DNA from: an uncultured Clostridia bacterium
GTDB taxonomy: Bacteria > Bacillota > Clostridia > Oscillospirales > Oscillospiraceae
DNA length: 11,017 nt
Assembly (NCBI GenBank): GCA_945910975.1
Contig: CAMDZY010000044.1
Span: 1-11,017, forward strand
Reading direction: 5' to 3'
The position numbers and the translations under genes are program-made. This document shows, one piece after another, positions 5,951 through 11,017 of this stretch (the stretch's first letter is position 1; every line of letters begins with the position of its first letter). A model generated the notes under the pieces. It had not been told where the DNA came from, did not search any database, and was given only the letters and a program-made list of their open reading frames with translations.

Positions 5951-7300
5951 TTATTTTCCGGCAATGGACATATTTTTTACCATCACGCAAGGACTGCCAA
6001 AGCAGGTGAAGCCGGAGGGCTGGGAGAGCCGCAAATCGTCACCGATCAGGCAGATCTCGCGCAGCAGGTCAAAGAAGTTGCCGGAAATGGTAATATTATG
6101 CACTGCGCTGCCGCGCTTGCCATCCGTGATGCGATAACCGCCTGCCAGCAGAGAGAAGTCACCGGAGATGGCGTTGGCACCGGCGTGCAGACCGTCAAGT
6201 GAGGTGATATAAAGGCCGTCGTGCGCCTGTTCCAGCATCTGCGCCAGATCGCCGCCCTCACCCTTTGCAATATAGAATGTAAAGGGCGCAATGCCGACCG
6301 GTGCGGCGTAGCCGCCCTTGGCACCGTTCCCGGTGGATTTGCAGCCAGCCTTGGCGGCGGTGGTCAAATTGTGCAGCGGCGTTTGGAAAATGCCGTTGTC
6401 GATGACCTTTTTCGTATAGGCGGCAACGCCTTCGTGGTCGAAAGGCATCTGCACAAGCGAATCGGCATAGAACGGATCGTCAACCAGTGTGACCAGCGGA
6501 GAAGCAATCGCGGTACCCTCCTTGTCCTTGAGCAGAGAGAGTCCTCTTTGCATCTGCGCGGCGGAGAAAACGCCGCAATAGGTTGCAAGCAGCGAGCACA
6601 TCGTTTCGTTGGAAATGACAACGGTGTATTTTCCGGACTCCACCGAATCAGCGCCGATTTTGGACAGCACCTGATCCACGGCCTTTTTGGCAAGCTGCTC
6701 CGGCTGGAGCGCGTCAAAGTCATCGCACGTGTAATCTACGCCGATGTAGGCATCTTCCCCCTCGTTGACAATGGCGCCTGCCACCAGCGTGGAGCAGGCG
6801 TTTTCAGCCTGCAAATCGAGTCCCTTGGAGTTGCACAGAGCAACCTTTGTTTGCAAATATTCCACCTCTGCCTCCGATGCGTCGGTCAGGCGGTCGCTGG
6901 CGGCAAAGCAGGCATTGAGCGTGTCGGTGGCTTTTTCAATCAACTGCGCACCGGTGGGTGTGCGGAGGGATTTTTCGGCAAGCTGCCGGTAGGTATCGCC
7001 GACGCCGTGGATAAAGACCTGATCGTCGGATTCGATGCTGGCTGCATTTTCCATAGCAGCAGCAACCAGTTCTTCTGCCTGTTCGGCGGTGAACAGTTCG
7101 GTTGCGGCATAGCCGGGCTTGCCGTGATAGATGCAGCGGAAGCAGGCACCTCTGGAAGCGTTCGTAAGATAGCTGCGGATGCCCTGCTTGAGCATTACCG
7201 CAGAGGCGGCGTTGGATTCGGAATAGAACAGGTCGTATTCCTCCAAGCCTTGCGCAGCGGCGTTTGCCATAACGGCTTGTTTAAATTCTGAATAAGTCAT
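5951..7300 (-). CDS. tldE: Metalloprotease subunit TldE/PmbA
   Basis: A 449-residue member of the TldD/PmbA (U62) family. In characterised bacteria TldE is the non-catalytic partner that forms a heterodimer with the zinc protease TldD; together they cleave unfolded peptides, mature certain RiPPs such as microcin B17, and degrade the antitoxin CcdA. The TldE type is shown by the C-terminal region DGLYITSLDGLHAGANAISG (361-380), followed by GGYRITDGKRGSAVHNITISGN (near 387-408), and by the lack of the HExxxH motif that TldD carries. The length is normal. The ATG follows GGAGGG (7308-7313) by 7 bases, and that site directly abuts the TAA of tldD (7314-7316), so the two are translationally coupled, which fits equal subunit supply. 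A 356-codon frame on the opposite strand is a shadow. The gene ends in two hairpins. Confidence 0.94.
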   Translation of the reverse strand: MTYSEFKQAVMANAAAQGLEEYDLFYSESNAASAVMLKQGIRSYLTNASRGACFRCIYHGKPGYAATELFTAEQAEELVAAAMENAASIESDDQVFIHGVGDTYRQLAEKSLRTPTGAQLIEKATDTLNACFAASDRLTDASEAEVEYLQTKVALCNSKGLDLQAENACSTLVAGAIVNEGEDAYIGVDYTCDDFDALQPEQLAKKAVDQVLSKIGADSVESGKYTVVISNETMCSLLATYCGVFSAAQMQRGLSLLKDKEGTAIASPLVTLVDDPFYADSLVQMPFDHEGVAAYTKKVIDNGIFQTPLHNLTTAAKAGCKSTGNGAKGGYAAPVGIAPFTFYIAKGEGGDLAQMLEQAHDGLYITSLDGLHAGANAISGDFSLLAGGYRITDGKRGSAVHNITISGNFFDLLREICLIGDDLRLSQPSGFTCFGSPCVMVKNMSIAGK

Positions 7301-7313
7301 ATCAAAGCCCTCC

Positions 7314-8693
7314 TTATCGACCGCCGACGGTGATGGATGATACGCGAATCAACGGCTGTCCCACATCGACGGGAATGCTGCCGCTGGACGAGCCGCACAT
7401 CCCCTGACCGGTTGCCAAATCGGAGCCGACCATGTCGATGTCCATCAGCACATCAGAGCCTTTGCCGATCAGGCTGGCGCCACGCACCGGCTCACAGATT
7501 TCGCCGTTGCGGATGATGTAGCCCTCGTTGACGGCAAAATTGAATTGGCCGGTGATGGGATTGACGGAGCCGCCACCCATTTCTTTGGCGTACAGGCCGT
7601 ATTCAATGGACCTGATGATGTCCTCGTTTTTGTCCTGACCGGGGGCAATAAAGGTGTTGGTCATGCGGGAGGTCGGTTCAAATTCGTAGCTTTCGCGGCG
7701 GCAATTGCCGGTTGACGCCATACCCATACGGCGGCCGTTCAGCTTGTCCACCATGTAGGACTTCAAAATGCCGTTTTCAATCAGCACATTGCGGCGGGCG
7801 GGCGTGCCCTCATCGTCAACGTTGATGGAACCCCACGCGTTGGGAATGGTGCCATCATCGATGGCGGTAACCTTTGTGTTGGCAATCTGCTGTCCCAGCT
7901 TACCGCAGAACTGCGATTGACCGACGGCAACGGAAGTAGCTTCCAGCGAGTGGCCGCAGGCCTCGTGGAAAATGACGCCGCCGAAGCCGTTTTCAATGGC
8001 AACCGGCATCTTGCCTGCGGGGATGTAACCGGCGTCAATCATGGTGACAGCCTGACGTGCGGCGCGGATGCCAACGTCTGCGGGCAAGATAGTGTCAAAC
8101 ATTTCCAGTCCCATACGACGTCCGGGAGAACAGGTGCCGGTCTGATTTTCGCCGTTTTTGCTTGCGATGGCGGAGCAGACAATGCGGGTGCGAATCTGAC
8201 GGTCCTGCGTCAGCAGACCCTCGGAGGTTGCCAGCTGAATCTGATGATCGAAATCCATGATGCGTGCCGCGACCTGAGAAATCACCGGGTCAAAGCCCCG
8301 CGCGGCAGCTTCGGCTTCCTTCAACAATTCAATTTTCCGACTGTTCTCCACGGTGGCCGGAACGATGCGGATGGGATGAATATCGCCGAACAGGCGTTCA
8401 TGCAAATGGATGGTCTGGAGGTTGGGCGCATCATTCAGCGCGTCTGCAACCTGACCGGCACAGCGCAAAAGGTCGGCCGGATCCCAAGAGGAAGTAGAGC
8501 CGCAGACAGAACGCGTGCCCTTGAAAATACGAATACCGACACCGGCAATGGTCAGGTCGGTGATCTCACCGATTTTCCGGTCTACCATGGAGATCTGCTT
8601 GTGCTTGGTGCGCTCGACAAAAACCTCCGCATAATCTGCGCCGGTAGAAAGCGCTTTGTGCAGAACATCTTTCAATACAGATGATGCAATCAA
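7314..8693 (-). CDS. tldD: Zinc metalloprotease subunit TldD
   Basis: A 459-residue catalytic partner of TldE. It carries HEACGH (243-248), the HExxxH zinc motif (ligands His243 and His248 with general base Glu244), and GMCGSSSGSIPVDVGQP (431-447), whose Cys433 matches the third zinc ligand known in E. coli TldD. GNCRRESYEF (329-338) matches the region that is usually GN(G/A)RR in the family, here with Cys331. The start is a TTG at 8691-8693: GGAGGG (8701-8706) sits seven bases upstream and no ATG or GTG is available at that spacing. First gene of the operon; tldE follows after 13 bases. An extended -10 promoter lies just upstream. No RiPP precursor or toxin-antitoxin pair is visible nearby, so the physiological substrate here is unknown. 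Confidence 0.95.
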   Translation of the reverse strand: MIASSVLKDVLHKALSTGADYAEVFVERTKHKQISMVDRKIGEITDLTIAGVGIRIFKGTRSVCGSTSSWDPADLLRCAGQVADALNDAPNLQTIHLHERLFGDIHPIRIVPATVENSRKIELLKEAEAAARGFDPVISQVAARIMDFDHQIQLATSEGLLTQDRQIRTRIVCSAIASKNGENQTGTCSPGRRMGLEMFDTILPADVGIRAARQAVTMIDAGYIPAGKMPVAIENGFGGVIFHEACGHSLEATSVAVGQSQFCGKLGQQIANTKVTAIDDGTIPNAWGSINVDDEGTPARRNVLIENGILKSYMVDKLNGRRMGMASTGNCRRESYEFEPTSRMTNTFIAPGQDKNEDIIRSIEYGLYAKEMGGGSVNPITGQFNFAVNEGYIIRNGEICEPVRGASLIGKGSDVLMDIDMVGSDLATGQGMCGSSSGSIPVDVGQPLIRVSSITVGGR

Positions 8694-8700
8694 TTGCGAT

Positions 8701-8706
8701 CCCTCC
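8701..8706 (-). promoter_or_regulatory. Ribosome binding site for the TTG start of tldD
   Basis: AGGAGGG on the minus strand places its core seven bases from TTG 8693. It is the main reason for calling this non-ATG start. Confidence 0.8.
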
Positions 8707-8725
8707 TGTTTTTGTAATTATTTAC

Positions 8726-8753
8726 ATTATACCAAACATTTCGCTTTTTGCAA
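8726..8753 (-). promoter_or_regulatory. Extended -10 promoter of tldD-tldE
   Basis: On the minus strand the -10 is TATAAT (8726-8731), with TGG directly before it (8732-8734), giving the extended -10 form TGnTATAAT. A -35 TTGCAA (8748-8753) stands 16 bases upstream. A small inverted repeat, CGCTT (8742-8746) with AAGCG (8752-8756), overlaps the -35 and could be an operator, though it is short. Confidence 0.75.
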
Positions 8754-8802
8754 GCGTGAAAATGAAACATAGCCGAAGGGGCGCGGTGCATATCCTTTCA
8801 TG

Positions 8803-8808
8803 AGGTGA
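8803..8808 (+). promoter_or_regulatory. Ribosome binding site of the small one-helix protein gene
   Basis: AGGTGA, matching the 3' part of the AGGAGGTGA consensus, ends five bases before TTG 8814. It favours TTG 8814 over GTG 8805, which overlaps the site itself. Confidence 0.55.
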
Positions 8809-8813
8809 GTGGA

Positions 8814-9047
8814 TTGGATTGGAACGAGCAGAAGCGATATTTGAGGGTCTGCATCCTGCTTGCGGCTTTGCTGGGCAGACTTTGGCTGCCGGCGGGAGCA
8901 GAACAGCTGTCGCGGTGGATTTTGGGGGAGGGTCCGGTTCAGACGGCCTGCGCGGCGTTTGAATCCGCCGTTGCACAGGGCGGCGGCATGAAGGACGGTT
9001 TGGCGGCTTTTTGCGATGGGATCAGCGGCAATGCAACGGAACATTGA
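8814..9047 (+). CDS. Small one-helix protein in the SpoIVFA position
   Basis: A 77-residue protein, counting from TTG 8814; GTG 8805 would add three residues but overlaps the ribosome site. It has a short basic lead (MDWNEQKRYLR), one hydrophobic segment at about 9-27, and a roughly 50-residue soluble tail rich in Ala and Gly (for example ACAAFESAVAQGGGMKDGLAA, about 46-66). I cannot assign a family. Its stop lies inside the next gene (overlap of 32 or 17 bases depending on that start), which points to translational coupling with the SpoIVFB-like protease. In many spore formers that place holds SpoIVFA, a one-helix protein with an M23/LytM domain that tethers and inhibits SpoIVFB. This protein has the helix but no M23 domain, so it may be a reduced partner or regulator; that is inference from position only. 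Confidence 0.6.
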   Translation: MDWNEQKRYLRVCILLAALLGRLWLPAGAEQLSRWILGEGPVQTACAAFESAVAQGGGMKDGLAAFCDGISGNATEH

Positions 9048-9609
9048 AATCACAACCGGAGCGCTGGCTTTCTTCTGCATTTTGTTTTACATCAACCCAA
9101 ACGGCGCGTTTTTGCCGTTTGTTTTGGCAAGTGTTGCCCATGAATTGGGGCATTGGGCGGTGTGCCGATTGACCGGCGGGCGCGTGGATTCTCTGCGTGT
9201 GGGAATGGTAGGCGCACAGATGCAGGCAGAGTTTTCATCCCCTGCATCGCAGGTGTGCAGCGTGCTGGCGGGGCCGGCAGTGAATCTACTGCTTGCCGCC
9301 GTTTTTCTGCATATCCGGTTTCGGTTTGCGCTGATCAATCTCTTTTTGGCGGCATACAATCTTTTGCCGCTGCTGCCCTTGGATGGCGGGAGAATCCTAC
9401 AGCTTTTGCTTTGGCACATTTGGCCATCCGGCGCGGACAAGACGATGAAAATTGTGTCGGTTCTTGTGACGGCAGGAATTGCGGTGTGGTGTGTCGTGGC
9501 AACCTGCGTGTGGCATTATGGGCTTTGGCCATGTTTCTTTGCCGCAATTTTGCTCCTGAAAACCGGTGGCGCAATGACGGAGGAAAAATTCCTTGCAAAA
9601 TCGACATAA
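9016..9609 (+). CDS. spoIVFB: SpoIVFB-like site-2 (M50) intramembrane metalloprotease
   Basis: A 197-residue polytopic membrane zinc protease. The catalytic HELGH (42-46; His42, Glu43, His46) lies in the membrane segment at about 32-48, and the second conserved site LPLDGGR (120-126) gives the third zinc ligand Asp123. GPAVN (86-90) is the family's central motif. Further hydrophobic segments lie at about 14-27, 82-99, 103-120, 145-165 and 168-182. In spore formers SpoIVFB cleaves pro-sigma-K in the mother cell; here that role is supported by the family and by the following TIGR03960-type radical SAM gene, a neighbour often seen with SpoIVFB in clostridia. It is shorter than the B. subtilis protein (about 290 residues). 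The start is uncertain: ATG 9016 and ATG 9031 both lie within the preceding gene and neither has a strong ribosome site, which fits coupled translation. A general M50 protease with another substrate remains possible. Confidence 0.85.
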   Translation: MGSAAMQRNIEITTGALAFFCILFYINPNGAFLPFVLASVAHELGHWAVCRLTGGRVDSLRVGMVGAQMQAEFSSPASQVCSVLAGPAVNLLLAAVFLHIRFRFALINLFLAAYNLLPLLPLDGGRILQLLLWHIWPSGADKTMKIVSVLVTAGIAVWCVVATCVWHYGLWPCFFAAILLLKTGGAMTEEKFLAKST

Positions 9610-9621
9610 AGGCGGTACAAT
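9593..9621 (+). promoter_or_regulatory. Candidate internal promoter for the radical SAM gene
   Basis: TTGCAA (9593-9598) is followed after exactly 17 bases by TACAAT (9616-9621). The -35 overlaps the last codons of the protease gene. The transcript would start near 9628, about 28 bases before the radical SAM ATG. It would allow that gene and its downstream neighbours to be expressed in growing cells independently of the protease gene. Confidence 0.5.
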
Positions 9622-9655
9622 AGAACCACTTTGATACGATACGTGAGGAAACAGC

Positions 9656-11017
9656 ATGACCGGAAAATTGGAGCGCATTTTGTGCAATGTGCAAAAGCCC
9701 GCCCGCTATGTTGGCGGGGAATACAATCAAATCGTAAAGGATAAAAACGCCGTCGATGTCCGCGTGGCGTTTTGCTTCCCGGACACCTATGAGATTGGAA
9801 TGTCCAACCTCGGAATGCGGATTTTATATGGCGTTTGGAACGAGATGGACGGCGTTTGGTGTGAACGCGTGTTTGCCCCTTGGGGCGACATGGAGCAGGC
9901 CATGCGGGAAAATGACATTCCGCTCTTTGCGCTGGAAAGCCACGACAATGTGCGCGATTTTGACATCATCGCCTTTACCGTCGGCTATGAAATGAGCTAT
10001 TCCAACATCTTAAATATGCTGAATCTGGCGGGTGTGCCCCTGCACAGCGCAGAGCGCACTGATTTGAATCAGCTTGTCATTGCCGGCGGCGCGTGTATGT
10101 TCAACGCGGAGCCTTTGGCGGATTTTTTGGACATTGTCTGCCTGGGCGAGGGCGAGGATATGATCGTGGAGCTGACCGAGCTTTACCGCCGCGCCAAGCG
10201 GGAGGGCTGGAGCAAGCATGATTTCTTGCACAGTGCCATGCGCATTGAGGGCATTTATGTTCCGGGTTTTTATGAGCATCATTATAATATAGATGGCACA
10301 ATCAAAGAGATTGTGCCGTTGGAGGGCGCACCCGAAACGGTCGCCAAGCGGATCGTGCAAAATTTGTCCGCTGCCTACTGGCCGACCAAAATGATTGTGC
10401 CTTCCACTGAAATTGTCCATGATCGCAGCAACTTGGAGGTCATGCGTGGCTGCATTCGCGGCTGCCGCTTCTGTCAGGCTGGGTTCTGTTACCGACCGGT
10501 GCGTCCCCGTGACCCCAAGGTGCTTTTGCAGCAAGCCATTGATTCGCTGGAGGATTCCGGCTATCATGAAATTACGCTGTCGAGCCTGTCCACTTCGGAC
10601 TATAAATATCTGCCGGAATTGGCGGATGGAATGCTCGATTACTGCACGCCGCGAAAAATCAATCTTTCGTTGCCCAGCCTGCGCGCCGACAATTTCTCTA
10701 CGGAATTGATGCAAAAGGTACAAAAGGTGCGCAAAAGCGGTCTGACCTTTGCGCCGGAAGCCGGAACGCAGCGCCTGCGTGACGCCATCAACAAGAACGT
10801 CACGGAGGAAGAAATTTTGCAGACCTGCGCCACGGCGTTTTCTGGCGGATGGAACCATGTGAAGCTGTATTTTATGCTGGGTCTGCCGACGGAAACGGAC
10901 GAGGATGTGCTGGGAATTGCAGATTTGGTGTATAAAATTTATAACACATGGAAGGAATATGCATCCAATAAAAAACGCGGCGTAAAAATCCACGTGGCGA
11001 CTGCGTTCTTTGTGCCA
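9656..11017 (+). CDS. TIGR03960-type B12-binding-like radical SAM protein, N-terminal part
   Basis: Partial: 454 codons from ATG 9656 to the window end, with no stop reached. GAGG (9645-9648) lies seven bases before the ATG. Residues about 35-200 form a cobalamin-binding-like Rossmann domain, as in the N-terminal half of TIGR03960 proteins, with FPDTYEIGMSNLG (41-53), AGGACMFNAEP (near 143-153) and GEGED (164-168). The radical SAM domain follows, with its iron-sulfur triad in GCIRGCRFCQAG (Cys266, Cys270, Cys273; Cx3Cx2C) and later FAPEAGTQRLR (365-375) and VKLYFMLGLPTE. The precise reaction of this family is not established. In clostridia these genes commonly precede a DUF2344 gene, ribonuclease E/G and rplU-rpmA, so those are expected just outside the window. 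A 327-codon frame on the opposite strand is a shadow. Confidence 0.9.
   Translation, partial: MTGKLERILCNVQKPARYVGGEYNQIVKDKNAVDVRVAFCFPDTYEIGMSNLGMRILYGVWNEMDGVWCERVFAPWGDMEQAMRENDIPLFALESHDNVRDFDIIAFTVGYEMSYSNILNMLNLAGVPLHSAERTDLNQLVIAGGACMFNAEPLADFLDIVCLGEGEDMIVELTELYRRAKREGWSKHDFLHSAMRIEGIYVPGFYEHHYNIDGTIKEIVPLEGAPETVAKRIVQNLSAAYWPTKMIVPSTEIVHDRSNLEVMRGCIRGCRFCQAGFCYRPVRPRDPKVLLQQAIDSLEDSGYHEITLSSLSTSDYKYLPELADGMLDYCTPRKINLSLPSLRADNFSTELMQKVQKVRKSGLTFAPEAGTQRLRDAINKNVTEEEILQTCATAFSGGWNHVKLYFMLGLPTETDEDVLGIADLVYKIYNTWKEYASNKKRGVKIHVATAFFVP

Noticed and set aside
5715..5990. 91-codon minus strand frame across the tldE-exported gene gap
   Set aside because: It overlaps the tldE 3' end and both downstream hairpins, including the terminator, and has no family match or supporting ribosome site.
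6221..7291. 356-codon open frame on the + strand opposite tldE
   Set aside because: The minus strand frame is an unmistakable TldE. The + frame is the antisense shadow and starts inside the gene without a ribosome site.
7917..8684. 255-codon open frame on the + strand opposite tldD
   Set aside because: It is a shadow of tldD, which has an intact HExxxH motif and C-terminal Cys motif on the other strand.
10010..10993. 327-codon open frame on the - strand opposite the radical SAM gene
   Set aside because: The + strand frame carries the CxxxCxxC cluster and family motifs throughout; the minus frame has none and is His/Arg/Gln-rich like other shadows.

Overview
The window looks like a chromosomal segment of an anaerobic, endospore-lineage Firmicute (class Clostridia, probably Oscillospirales/Ruminococcaceae). 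The support is strong GGAGG-type ribosome sites, a SpoIVFB-like site-2 protease next to a TIGR03960-type radical SAM gene, a nag cassette typical of gut clostridia, and balanced base composition. This placement is inferred from gene content and not from a marker gene.

Layout. (1) Bases 1-277 are the 3' end of an MTA/SAH nucleosidase gene (mtnN) on +. (2) Bases 368-4044 are a tight three-gene + strand operon for N-acetylhexosamine use: a NahK-like sugar kinase, a ROK-fold sugar kinase with an extra N-terminal domain and no zinc motif, and NagA. It ends at a perfect 19-bp hairpin with a T run that also separates it from the converging genes. (3) Bases 4150-5621 (-) are a two-gene operon with its own TTGCAG-17-TATAAT promoter. 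It encodes an exported protein, probably a beta-propeller, and a small membrane-anchored protein; neither function is known. (4) Bases 5951-8693 (-) are a tldD-tldE operon for the two-subunit metalloprotease. It has an extended -10 promoter, a TTG start on tldD and two hairpins after tldE. (5) From about 8814 to the window end (+) there is a short one-helix protein gene, an overlapping SpoIVFB-like protease gene, and a radical SAM gene (first 454 codons). The radical SAM gene probably also has its own promoter inside the end of the protease gene.

How the genes work together. In region 2 one or both kinases would phosphorylate N-acetylhexosamines and NagA would deacetylate GlcNAc-6-P to GlcN-6-P. 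No transporter, NagB or regulator lies in the window. TldD and TldE form an obligate heteromer. The small protein and the protease overlap and are probably translationally coupled, in the position where spoIVFA-spoIVFB pairs sit in other spore formers.

Most of the window is ordinary core genome. The parts most worth a second look are the divergent ROK protein and its pairing with a NahK-like kinase, the short protein in the SpoIVFA position, and the exported/membrane protein pair. No mobile elements, CRISPR arrays, tRNA or rRNA were seen.
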